Assembly (NCBI RefSeq): GCF_030272615.1
Contig: NC_081415.1
Span: 624,525,740 to 624,589,739 of the forward strand
Origin: Cryptomeria japonica
Lineage: Eukaryota; Streptophyta; Pinopsida; Cupressales; Cupressaceae
Length of the DNA stretch: 64,000 nucleotides
Direction: 5' to 3'
Part shown: piece after piece, positions 11,262 to 22,580 of the stretch
How positions within the stretch are numbered: position 1 is the first letter of the stretch
Layout: every line of letters starts with the position of its first letter
Made by a program: the position numbers and the translations under genes
The notes under the pieces: model-generated
The model's database searches: none
What the model saw: only the letters and a program-made list of their open reading frames with translations
Told to the model about the DNA's origin: nothing

Positions 11262-12384
11262 CTAGTTACCAGATGAGGTTCCATCATTGGATGGAGGTGT
11301 GGAGCCATTATGTATATTGGAATCTTCTCTCTTAACCCACATATTCTTATGTTGATCTTTGATTTCTTTTACTTTTTCTCTGTCTTTCTCATTTGATTCG
11401 CCTTTGTTTACTGGGCCACTATTCTTGCTTTTGTAATATTTTGCAATGTGACTAGTCTTGTTGCATGTGTGACAAACAACATTTCTTTGCATAGGTCTGA
11501 AATTAATTTTATTTGGTCACATCCTACATTGGTTAGAGATATGTCGAAACATCCCACATGCATAACATCTCTTTTTTTGAAAATTGTTTATTATTGCTCT
11601 ACACATATTTGACTTGTGACCAAAATTATTGTATATGAAACACTAACCAGTAAAGGTAGGACCATTGTTTATATTGTTCATTCCATTATTCATCCTACTT
11701 CTACATTGATTTTCCATATGACAAAATTTATTGGCATTAGGCTCTTACCAAAAGATTATTGTTCATAGGCTTTGCATTACTCTGTCTAGAACTAGAGGAT
11801 TCACCTTTTTCATATCCAATTCCTTTAATGTCTTTTCCATGACTTTGATTATGCAACATCTAATCCAGCCTTTCTAAGATAGCATTGAATTTTTCTTTGT
11901 ATTCATTAGTAGTAACAAGTCCATCCCTTAGGGAAACAATTTGTCTTTCAAGGTCTTGTCCACCATTTCTTGTTTGTGTCAACTCAAGATTCATTTGATC
12001 ACTCTCATAGGTAATTTTGAAGCATTCATGTGCTCTATCCTTCAATGATTGAGTTAAATTATTTTCATTCTTCCTCAGGTATTCAATATCCTTAGTTAAC
12101 TTCATCATAATGGACTGCATCTCATTCTTCAATACAACATTCTCTCTAGCAAGCTTCTCACACTCATAAGATTTGTCCTCATTTTCCATGATTTGATCTT
12201 CTTTCTCCTTCAGCTTGTCCATCAACTCTTTCCTCTTGTCTCTTGAAGTGTTGAAATGATCTTTCAAATCATTAATGAAGTCTTGAACTACATTCAAGTT
12301 TCTCTTTAAGAAACTTATTTTATTTCTTGTTGCATCAAGATCCTCAAGTGATAGAAAAAGCTATCTCTAAAAATCAAAATCCAT
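11262..12384 (-). pseudogene. Element G ORF1: coiled-coil, zinc-knuckle Gag-like protein
   Basis: The likely start is ATG 12384; stops occur soon after, then an open stretch covers 12297-11860. That stretch is rich in Lys/Glu/Asn/Leu with heptad-like spacing, so a long coiled coil. After a frame change the distal part (11492-11262) has a Cys-x2-Cys-x4-His knuckle whose last Cys is Tyr. Order and spacing resemble ORF1 of D and C. Such knuckles bind RNA in Gag proteins, so a nucleocapsid-like role is inferred. Between this and ORF2 (10858-11261) I see only non-coding spacer. Confidence 0.6.
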
Positions 12385-12438
12385 TGATTCAATCTCTCAA
12401 ACCTTCCTCAAGTGGTAAGGTTTCCTTGGAGGAACTAG

Positions 12439-12452
12439 ACTCTGATACAAAT
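12439..12452 (-). other. Primer-binding site of element G
   Basis: The bases next to the LTR read, on the minus strand, as a TTTGTATCAGAG-type sequence, close to the initiator-Met tRNA complement TGGTATCAGAGCC used by Copia elements. Confidence 0.55.
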
Positions 12453-13608
12453 TGTTGGAGTCAATGATCACTGAGAGGGGGGGGGGGGTGAATCAGTGAT
12501 CTATGAGTAAATAAATTTCATGAATTATACTGAAACCACTAGAAACATATGCAAGAAAATAAAGTGCAAAAACACAAGATAATCAACCACAAGATCATAA
12601 CACTAGGATTTTTGCATGGAAAACCAAATGGGAAAAACCATGGTGGGATTTGAACCCAAAATATTATTCCACTATGGAAAGTAGCAAAACAATATTACAA
12701 AAGGTGAATGCACTAGCATTCAGGCACACTGCCTAGAGATTACAGCTCAAGATACAATAAGGGTTACAACTCGGTGGAAATATAATTTCCTTATAATACA
12801 TTATGAACTAGTTACAAAAAATAGTGAACTAGAAAATAGCATCTAACTATGCCAAAAATTAGTTTCGGCTAAGTGCAAAATGATCTGTTGTAATTGATCT
12901 GCTTATCTTCTCTATAACTGCTCACTGGATGAACCAAGATCAAAATGTGGATGTGAAACTGCACTCAATCACTCCAAAATGGTCTATCATATCATATCAC
13001 ATCACACACTTAATGCATCACTCAAATCAATCTTATATATATATATATATATTAGCAAGATTAATCTCCATAGGTTGGCTTCCAAAAAATGCATAACACG
13101 CAACATGAAACGTGTAGCTGCAAGTCGGCTTCAATATTTTCAAAAATGTTGTCCTGAACCCAAAACATATTATCACATGCTTCCTATAGGTTTCACATAA
13201 CTCCCAAACATAATTCCAACCACTATAAATATCTTAAACAATCCAGACACACACTGCATCATCAATCATTGCTGCTCTACAGGATACCAGATCTTCAAAC
13301 AAGTGACAAAATCAATACCAGAGGGTAGATTTGCATGATATCAGGTTTCTAATACTTAACCAATCAACCCTGATCACAAAAACCAAAATTTGCTTCAACA
13401 AAAATGAAAAGTTCTCTCAAACCTATACATTGAGCTTCATTGGGCAGACTGATCACATAAGACACACTCCAAATTACCGGTTAACCAAAACTTCATACCA
13501 GATCAAATCAATAGGCTGAGTTTCTATCAATGACAACTCCTAAGCATGTGTAATAATCACCGACTACCAATCTTCACCAGAGCATCACTGTAACATCAAA
13601 TGCCAATA
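12453..13608 (-). repeat. Element G 5' LTR (putative bounds)
   Basis: The inner end is clear: TG at 12453 next to the primer site and a 12-base G run (12477-12488) in the U5 motif shared with all Copia-type LTRs here. The outer end is placed at 13608, where the sequence reads TGCCAATA, a likely decayed form of the GCCAACA end seen in sister LTRs. A TA dinucleotide run at 13034-13052 is a candidate TATA region. No second LTR is in the window to confirm the bounds. Confidence 0.5.
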
Positions 13609-16163
13609 GTAAGATCCATCTAGCTACTCACACATAAGAACTCTGGAGATGAATCCCAATGGATGGTAAACACTACCACTCAACCATGTGGAACTTGGAG
13701 GTCCACCCCCCATGTTGGAGATAGATACAAGGCTCAAAACAACAAATAAGAAAGATATGGGTAAAATAACTTAACTCAAACCATAACCAGATACACAAGA
13801 CAAGTAAGGATGACAACCAAAGGAACATCCTAAGAACATCCAAAAAGACTTCCAAAGAAATGATAATGATCAAAACCTTCAAAGGACTAACAAAGGCACC
13901 TAGAGGCTTCCACATAAAAATAACAACATAATAGGATACTAGGGTACATAAGGAGAGAGTGTCATCACATATCCTTTCATGAGTTACCCTAGGAGTCTAA
14001 TCATCTCCTAACTCTTGACCTTGTCCCCCATGAAGAACACATCCAGTACTGTACAATCCTTTCATGAAGACAAGGTACTACACAACATGCTAGGTCTAAT
14101 GTCTCTTTAGACAGATAGGCTTTCTCAATGTCATCCCTTATCTATACAATATACAATAGCATGAGGCCATGAGTGGGGCACAAAATATTATCTTAATAGT
14201 GCATAAAACCCAACCCAACTTTTTATTATTAATCTTATCACTTATAAATCGATTGTCCTATGGGCTACCTTAGTAGCCACTAAGGGTCTCAACCCCCAAA
14301 GAGAGCCACTCCACCTTAATGCACCTATCTATACTAACACATGAGGTTCAAATAGAAACCACTCCAAAATAAATCCCATATCAATCTCAAGTTACATAAC
14401 TGAAATAGGACTTTCCATGCAAAACTCTATCAATAAGGGTTAAGTCTTAAAACTGAAATTGAAGCATAAATCACTAAATCTTTTCACAACCAAACATGGG
14501 AATGGGAAAATTAGCACTAATAAAATCCAATAAGGTCTTACAAACTTAAATTTATATGAGAAATAGAGTATTGGGCATACTCAAGCTTCTAGAACTGACC
14601 AAAAACAAAATAGAATCAAACAACTCAGTCAAAACCCAAAAACAGTGATTATGTACATGAATTAAATGTTGTTGTGCATATGTTACATCTTGTTGTACAT
14701 ATATTTCATATTACTACAGATATGTTACATACTGATGTGCTTAACTTATTGTTGTACATATATACTCTATTCTCGCCCATTCTAATAGACTGTTCATCAT
14801 AAAAAGAAGACTTGACACTAAAAATGAAAAACAAATTGACTCGAAGGAAAAAAGTAATCAAAACCCATTTGAGAATGGTCTAATAAACTTCCTAAAATAC
14901 TAATAAATCAAGTACCAAAATTTATAAAAGAAGATAAAATAAACAAACACTAAAAACAACTCTTTGAAACATTTGAATAGCACAAGCATGCATAACCAAA
15001 TCCCAATGCTTACAAAATCAATAACAAAAAATCTTTTGCAAAATTGATAATAAAGATATTATTGAATTTATTTCTTTTCAAAAAAATCATAGTTTAAATA
15101 TTCACAAAGAAAAAAAAGTAAATGATCCCTACTTGAAATAAAAGAATAAGGACAAGAAGAAGATGAATAGAATCACACATTGAAAATTTCCAATCAAGAA
15201 CCTTTCCAAAGCACAACAAAAGTCTAGAAAACAATCCTCAATTCAAAGGTATGCAATCTTCAAACACTCATCACCAATCCAGAATCTGAAACACCAAGAA
15301 TGCAACTCAAATTTTGATATAATTTCCTCTAAAACCTTGTTACAAATTTTCCCAAAATTTTCATCAAAAGCTGCTTCCAAAATAAGCTCTCATAAAGAAA
15401 ATATATAAAAATGAATTATCACCTAAATAAAGCTCACAAAATTCATGCTCAAAAATTCTAATTTGAAAATTATTAAAATAGAATTAAGTATATAATATTA
15501 AATTAATTCTAAAATTAAAATCCCACGAAAAAAAGATAATAATTAAATATTAAATCACCAATAAAAAATCCCCTAAAAATACTTAACTCCCACTTGACAG
15601 CCGAACAAAGAATAAATAATCAATTCCAACTAAAGATATAATTATCCATAAAAAATAGGACAACTAGATCCACAAAGAAAGAATGATCAATTCCACCAAA
15701 AATAAAATATAATATAATTTCCACTCCATTGTAACTTCCACACCAAAAATATTACATACATAATGATTAATCAATTAATAAATATTATCCAATAATAAGA
15801 ATATATTTATTATTTCAAAAATACATTTAAAACAACAAAATACATGATTAATTATTAATTAATCTATAACACTCAAATTACAATTGATATCAATAATCTA
15901 CATAACATAAAATTACATACACTTAAATAAATCATAAAATAAATTCGATATCTAAACAAGACTTACCACTGACAACAAGGTGATCAGATATTGTCTACAT
16001 GAAAAATTTCATGGGATACAAATAAAGAGTGGATAATTTTCCTTCGTCTAGGACAATGTCTAGGGTCAGATACATTTTGGGCCTTGTACATCTCATGTAC
16101 AACCATTGGTATTCAAAGACACACTTAGATCTATGGGAATGAGTAGAGTCAGTGTCTACAACC
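13609..16163. other. AT-rich unassigned intergenic stretch
   Basis: These 2.55 kb hold no ORF with recognisable features. A small 21-bp repeat array lies at 14671-14766, and 15400-15960 is very AT-rich with many TTAAT/AATAAT runs. It may be decayed transposon sequence predating element A; this cannot be shown. Confidence 0.4.
14671..14766. repeat. Degenerate 21-bp tandem repeat, about 4.5 units
   Basis: Units begin at 14671, 14692, 14713 and 14734, with another start near 14751. The consensus resembles GTTGTACATATGTTACATACT. Units differ at several positions and one is shortened, so the array is old. Confidence 0.6.
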
Positions 16164-17506
16164 TGTTGGCAATAGCAAGGAAGGACAACTGAGAGGGGTA
16201 GTTTTCATCAGATTAAACAAATAAATCACAATCTTAGATCTAATCAACTGCACTAAAAAGAAAGATAACAACAATAACAAAAACACACATAAAACCAAGA
16301 TTTTGATGTGGAAAACCTAGTTAAAGAAAAAACCACAATGGGAACCTACCGACAATAAGATGATACTCTACAGTACTATGTGTAAATTTTACAATGGGGA
16401 ATGCACATGCATTTAGGCACACTACCTAGATATCACTTCTCAAATGACAATGACCTAGAATGTTACAACCCTCCGGGGAGGTTCACTACCTTACAAATAA
16501 GATTGGACTACAATCCAGACAAGATGAATTACAAGAATATCATCTGCTAATGCCTAATGACAGTTTCAGTTAAGCTCATGTGTCTACCCTTCACCAATCT
16601 CTTCTCAATACACCATATCAAAAGATGAATTCATTTGATTGCACATACGCCACTCTCTGATAATGTAGACTCAACAACAACCTACAAAGTACATGAATAT
16701 TACACCCATTTCTATAGATCATCAACCTTGACTACAAGGTCGGCCAAACTGTTAACACTTAATTGCACTATTACATTGCATGATACATAAATAAACCATG
16801 AAATAAATACAATTTTTTAGACAACATAGCATGGACCTAAATCAACTCCTCAAATGCGCACCACCATCGTAAATCTCTCCGAGATCAGCCGCAACATGTT
16901 ACACCACCAAAAATACCACATAACACGAGAACTATCACAGGACCCATAAGATCATCAATAACTCACACAATAATTAATGCAGACCATCAAAATAGATAGA
17001 ACATGATTAGGAAACATCAAACAGCATGTTAGAACCATCCGCAATAGCGGAACCAGCACCACTTATTCAAATCTTCTTTTATCAACACGCTAACACTCAA
17101 GAACACCTAACAATAGCAACTCAAATAAGAATGATAGCCTGTGGAGAATCAAATCACGAACCATCTAAAATCAAGATACACATGGACATCCCAAATACTC
17201 TCCTAAATCCACAACACAAGATATGATCATACCAAAGAACAAATCAAACACCAGAACACTACAACACTAAACACAGAAGAATAGTCTTCATACCAGAATC
17301 CACAACTCGATCAAGTCATCACATAGAATTATGTCATCAATAAAGAATGAAGTATATCTATTTGATTCAAAATCCCAAATAGATAAACCAACTAGATCAA
17401 CCCATTGCAACCACCAAATCACAAAAAAATTCTCTACAACACCAAAATATAGGAATATGTTGACATCAATGACAACAACATATCCTAGCAGGAACAATAT
17501 CCAACA
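16164..17506 (-). repeat. Element A 3' LTR
   Basis: This 1343-bp copy starts TGTTGGCAATAGC and ends ATATCCAACA, paired with 36460-37784. It is followed by the polypurine tract complement ATCTCCCCCTTTGG (17507-17520). The G run of the U5 motif is reduced to four in this copy. Confidence 0.88.
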
Positions 17507-17724
17507 ATCTCCCCCTTTGGCATCGATGGAAACATATGAATGTGAAAAAAAACAATGCAAAGGAATTAATCAATACCAACAAACTCCCCCTAAGATCATG
17601 CACACAAAGCTCCAAAAATAAGGTAGTTTTTCAAATGCTTCTATCCCCCTTTGATAGCAATGCCAAAGACAAAATATATTTCATGCTTCTCTCCTCAAAA
17701 CTCATCCTATAAAAATGACAATCT
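17507..17724 (-). other. Element A polypurine tract and 3' non-coding region
   Basis: It begins with the complement of CCAAAGGGGGAGAT and a GCATCGATGG-type block shared with the other Copia-type elements. Further CCCCCT clusters at about 17583 and 17646 suggest repeated polypurine-like tracts. Element B is inserted at its right edge. Confidence 0.7.
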
Positions 17725-18967
17725 TGTTAGCAGCAAAGAAGAGGAAGACTGAGAGGGGGGGTGAATTAGTCTTCATTGGATCTACAAAACTAATCACAAA
17801 AATAGATCTGATAAACTACAACAATGATAAAGATAAGAAAATTGAGAATACAACACACAACACCAATATTTTAATATGGAAAACCTCGTTAAGGGAAAAC
17901 CATGGTGGGAATCTACCCATAATAAGATGATACTCTGTAGTAGTATGTGCAATATTACAATGGGGAATTTACATGCATTCAGGCTTACTACCTAGAGCTC
18001 ACTGCTCAAAAGATAATGGCCCGAAAGGCTACAACCCTCAAGGAAGTCTCATTGACTTACAACGAGATTTAGACTATAATCCGAAAGAAATGAAGTGAAG
18101 GAATATCACCTCCAAATAACTTATTATAGTTCTAGTTAAGCATAGTTGTCTCCTCTGCAACACCAATCTCTCCTCAAACTCAACACTGAAGGATAAATCA
18201 ATTATTCACACATATTCCACTCTCCGATAATGCAGACACAACATCGACGCCTAAATTAAATGCGTATATCATTTATATATACAAATCATCAACCTTGACA
18301 ACAATGTTGGCTAAACCCTCAACCCACAATTACAAAATTACAGCACACAATACAAAGATTGACCACTGAACCAGTACAATAATTTACATGACATAACATG
18401 GACCTAAATCAAATTCCCAAATGCACAACTCCACTAGAAATCTCGCCAAGATCAACCGCAACATGCTACACCAGTAAAAATACTACATAACATGAAAATC
18501 ATCACCGATTCATAGAAACCACCAAAACATTGCACAATAATCAATGCAAATCAACATAACAAATAGGAAATGGCTAAGAGACACCTAAAAGAACATTAGA
18601 AACATCAATAAAATCTACACCAACACCACTTATCCAATCTTCATCTGTCAATGTCTAAAAGCTTGAGAACACAACCAATCAACAACTGACACAAAGAAAG
18701 ATAACTTTTGGAGCAACAAATCATGATCTATCTGAAATGAAGATAAACAAGACCATCCCAAACAATATCAAAAAATATCAGAACAAGATCCAATCACACC
18801 AGAATATACATAAGGAAATACCAATCTCTGTAAAGAAAAACAACACTACAAAGCAGATCATATAAGATCTTCCCAAATCAGCAATCACTGGAGAAAATCA
18901 CAAGAATATGTTGACATCAATGAAAGCAACATATCCTAGCAGGCTAAATGACCAAAAATATCCAACA
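17725..18967 (-). repeat. Element B 3' LTR
   Basis: This 1243-bp LTR begins TGTTAGCAGCAAAG and ends ATATCCAACA, paired with 30959-32183. TATA-like TATATATA lies near 18276. The U5 motif with a 7-base G run is near 17752. Confidence 0.88.
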
Positions 18968-19638
18968 ACCTCCCCATTTGGAATTGATGGCAACATATGA
19001 ATGTGAAAAATAGTCAATCCAAATAAAGAAGATATCTCCAACAAACTCCAACAAACTCCCCCTGTGGTCAAGACATATAAAGAAGTTTTTTACATGATCT
19101 CTCCCCCCCTTTGGCAATAACTCCAAAGATCTCAAAATAGATAACCTAACAAAAAGTGTGAATCAGAGGAATCTCTCCCCTTAAAATATAAAATACTCCA
19201 CCAGAGGAGCAACACTAACTCATCAATCCAAATAAAAGGATATAGCTCTATAGTCTAGCAGATTGATGCAACTTAGTGCATCTACTCATCAAGAGGGGTA
19301 GATACCCCTAACTTGTCTCTCAAATAGACAAATATATCTACAACAAAAGGCTTAGTGAAAATATCAGCTATTTGTTCCTTTGTATATACATACTCTAGCT
19401 TCACCTTCTCATTGACTTGCTCTGTCAAGTAATGATATTTTATTGACACATGCTTAGTCTTTCAATGTTGCACCAGATTCTTTAACATGTTAATAGCACT
19501 GGAATAATCATAGTAAATGACAATAGGAAAATCATAAATAATTATGATATCCTTCAACATTTGCTTCATCCAGACTACCTGAGTGCAATTACTAGCATCA
19601 ACAATGTACTCGGCTTCAAGAGTAGATAAGGACATTGA
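18968..19638 (-). pseudogene. Element B RNase H C-terminal part and 3' non-coding region
   Basis: Next to the LTR is a polypurine tract complement (ACCTCCCCATTTGG, 18968-18981). From about 19310 the minus strand encodes the end of the Copia RNase H domain, including Leu-Glu-Ala-Glu-Tyr near 19618 and a Thr-Gln-Val-Val-Trp-Met-Lys-Gln block, with stops between. The frame is cut at 19638 by element C and resumes at 27200. Confidence 0.75.
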
Positions 19639-20769
19639 TGTTGGGATTTTGAAAATGTTTAAGTTGTGATTGTCATTGATTGACACACACTTATTTTATG
19701 TATGAGTTATTATCCACCGGTGATATGTGTTGTGTTGTTCACACCGGTATTATATGCCATTGTATGTATAATCTATGTTTGTAGAAGACTATTGGTTTTT
19801 TGTAGAAGATGCTTACTAGTCGTAGTAGTATGAAGACCTCAAGTGGAACAAGGACCCCTCGCGGCAGTTAATCTTTTTAATCAAAACATTATGTTCCAGT
19901 TTTCCAGTCTTTATTCATTAACTGGTAATCGGTATACTGTGCTAAACTAGTATAATTGTAAAGTATGATGAGTTATCATCCACCGACACTTTAGTGGTGT
20001 TTATGTGCCATGCAACCCAATATGTCTAGATGCACTGTACCTAGGAAATTATAGTCTAATCTTATTGGACCAACATGAAATCAGATTCCTATATGATGAC
20101 ATCATGTCTAGGGTTTTGAAGAGTTGAGATGTGTGAAGTATTGAAGAATAGATAAGGTCTGTGTGAAATAGGTATCTCACTATAGAGATTGTGAGTGCAA
20201 AGGATAGAAGACTGAAGTAATGTTGCAATGCATTAACGGATAACTGTCAAGTATCTAATCAAGAATTTTGTTCTACTTTCTAGATCATTCACTTGATTAC
20301 TAAGCTCCTCGACAAGTCTGAAACCCTTAACCGGGTAGGCCCAGATAAGCCTATTGTAAATCCTCTAACAAGGTGGTTCACAGTTGTGGATCTGAAATCC
20401 TTTAACAGGGTAGTCTTTAATAGGACTTATCTCTTAATATAGATCTGGATTCCTAATAGGATCTGTTCTGGTGAAGAAAATTGTAAGGCCTTAACCGGTC
20501 TAAACTTAACCAGTCTGGTTACTATTTTGTAGATAGCTAACTTGTGAGATCTACTCACCGTGGTTTTTACCATTTGGGTTTCCACGTCAAAATATCTTGT
20601 GTTATAAGGATTGTGCTTCTGTGGGTGAATGCTCTATTTTCTATATGGCTTGTTTATGTTTTAACCAGTTTGTTGTTTGAACTACTACATCGGTCTACTA
20701 AAAAATTGTTTAAAAGTTTGGTTAAGTTTTTAGGCATACTAATTCACCACCCCCTCTTAGTATTCATCA
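19639..20769 (+). repeat. Element C 5' LTR
   Basis: This 1131-bp LTR ends with the U5 motif AATTCACCACCCCCTCTTAG followed by TATTCATCA. It is paired with 26049-27199. ACCGGT-type hexamers recur through it. Confidence 0.92.
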
Positions 20770-20785
20770 ATTGGTATTAGAGCCA
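20770..20785 (+). other. Primer-binding site of element C
   Basis: ATTGGTATTAGAGCCA lies directly after the LTR. It matches the initiator-Met complement TGGTATCAGAGCC except for one C-to-T change. Confidence 0.8.
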
Positions 20786-20819
20786 ACCTTTCTATAAGTA
20801 TAACCACTTGAAAGGAGAT

Positions 20820-22106
20820 ATGGGGGAATACAACATGAGGGATATCACTCACCATCTGACTAAGTCTGAGAGAGCCTACGATGAACTCAAAATCAAGTAT
20901 AAAGCCTCTTTAGCCAAGAGAAGAGAACTTGCTGAGAAATTGATGGAATTTATTGAAAACAACTCTTCTAATGAAGCAAACATGGAGGCCCTAGTCAGAA
21001 AAGTAGAGAAACTAAATGAATCCAAAACTAACCTAAGGAGGGAGTTGGAAGGACTAACTATCAGGATGAGTCAGGAGCTAGAAAATAGAAGAAAAGCTGA
21101 AGATTTAGTGAAGGACAAGGAGCATGAGATCTCTAAGTTGAAACAAGAGATTGGTACCATCACTGCTCATTTGCCTGAGGGTAATGAAGAGAAAGAAGAA
21201 ATACAAGTAGAACTCAATGCTACTATCTCTAAAAATTATTCCTTGATGAAAACCAATGATGCTCTTTCCAAGGAACTTGTTGAGTCAAAGGAAATACTTG
21301 CAAAGTTCAACCAGAGTGTTGCTAAATTGGAACAAAAGTCGGAATCAATGAAGTAATCAAAGGATACCACTAGACTTGGTTTCTCTACATATGAGGAAGG
21401 TGAAACCTCTAGAGCCAAAAGTAATGCACCAAAAGAGCAACCAATACCTAAGAACAACATCAAGAGCAAAGGTAAGCCAAAGTTTAAACCTGTATGCTTC
21501 AACTGTTATAAGGAAGGACATATTGCCAATGTATGTAGGAGCAAGGCTTACAATAATTTTCCTTACATTCAAAACAATGTGGCTAGAACTGGTATATTTA
21601 ATGGTCACTGTTATGCATGCAACAAGTTTGGGCATAGAGTTTTTGAGTGCAGGTCGACTATGAAAAACTCTGGAAGTTATGCACCAAGATCTAAAGGAGT
21701 TGTCTCGAAACCTCCTATGAACCGGAACCCAAACCGGTATATAACCTATGACCACTAGTCAAATGGTTAGGGAGTGGAAAACAATTGGAGAGAAACCTGT
21801 TTGATTTGTCATGGTAGCGGTCACACTGCTACAACATGCAGAAGGAAGAATGGAAATGTGAACACCGGACCATGGAGAACACCTGGTATGGTATGCTATC
21901 ATTGCAACAAACCGGGACACACTGCCAAAGCATGCAGACTAAGAAAGAATCCATCGGGAGACATACTGGTCGACCCAGAAGGGAAGATTGATGTTGAAAC
22001 CGTTCAGGTGGATATGGATAAAACTTGGAAAAAGAAATCTGAAGAGAAGCCACAAGATGTACCAGTTTCCGCACCCAATGTGGAGACCCCTGATCCAAAA
22101 AAATGA
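20820..22106 (+). pseudogene. Element C ORF1: coiled-coil protein with four CCHC zinc knuckles
   Basis: One reading frame runs from ATG 20820 to about 22106 and would encode roughly 425 residues. It is broken by TAA 21354 and TAG at 21756 and 21768. Residues 1-180 are a Lys/Glu-rich coiled coil. Four intact knuckles follow: CFNCYKEGHIANVC (from 21495), CYACNKFGHRVFEC (from 21609), CLICHGSGHTATTC and CYHCNKPGHTAKAC (about 21798-21940). The C-terminus is acidic and Pro/Lys-rich. Such knuckles bind nucleic acid in Gag, so a nucleocapsid-like role is likely. No classical capsid domain is evident. Confidence 0.82.
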
Positions 22107-22580
22107 GCTCCAAAAAGCTTAGGGGGAACATATCAGTAACAATGTTTCAAACCCCCAGAGTATATCCGTAAAGTGCCTTTATTGGCATTGGTTACCTGTC
22201 GACCAACAAAAGAAATGAAGTGGTAAAAGGAAAAGTTAGGGTTTGTGCCCTAACGGTGATGCATTTATTATGGTAGGTAGGAGCTTATTTAAAAGTGACT
22301 TTCATCATCATTTTTACTTTCCTATTTTCAAAGAAGAATTTTTCTAGCTTGAGTAGAGCAACAAGAGCGATTTATCTTGCATTCGAAATAATTCAGGAAG
22401 ATATCTTGCACAAGACTTTGCAGTCATTCAAGAGTGGAGGTCAGAGTGGTAAAACAAGCCTTTGAAGAAGTGTGTTGCGTTCGACATCGGTGTACCCTAG
22501 TTCAAAATTGGCAAACCCTAGTTTGGAATAAAAAGGTATTTTTTTGTCGAATCACTCTCACCATTTGGAATTATCTAGAT
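22107..22580 (+). other. Spacer between ORF1 and ORF2 of element C
   Basis: These 474 bases hold no convincing ORF. An open stretch continues upstream of the ORF2 ATG from about 22434 in frame, but its composition does not match the start of ORF2 in D or G. Confidence 0.5.

Larger units (their letters stand above)
1..13608 (-). mobile_element. Element G: pol-less LTR element (non-autonomous, ORF1+ORF2), interrupted by H, left end outside window
   Basis: Read on the minus strand, this element begins with its 5' LTR (12453-13608), then a primer site, an ORF1 with a coiled coil and zinc knuckle, and an ORF2 running off the left edge. Element H splits ORF2 at 2338-10231. Removing H rejoins ORF2 collinearly: the distance from the Met-Ala-Ser start at 10857 to the Met-Gly-Tyr-Glu block at 1922 is about 346 codons, matching elements C and D. 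No reverse transcriptase, integrase or RNase H motif is visible in the part present. The 3' LTR and target duplication lie outside the window, so completeness cannot be judged. Confidence 0.75.

Noticed and set aside
13604-13613. Target duplication for element G
   Set aside because: The other end is outside the window, so GTAAG at 13609-13613 cannot be verified.
13673-13915. Hydrophobic minus-strand ORF of 80 codons
   Set aside because: Hydrophobicity follows from AT-rich composition; no homologue recognised and no flanking gene signals.
20770-20785. Match to the initiator-Met tRNA 3' end as a possible tRNA gene
   Set aside because: Only the primer complement is present next to the LTR; no cloverleaf follows.
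21357-21755. Minus-strand 132-codon open frame
   Set aside because: Antisense of the zinc-knuckle region of ORF1 of C.
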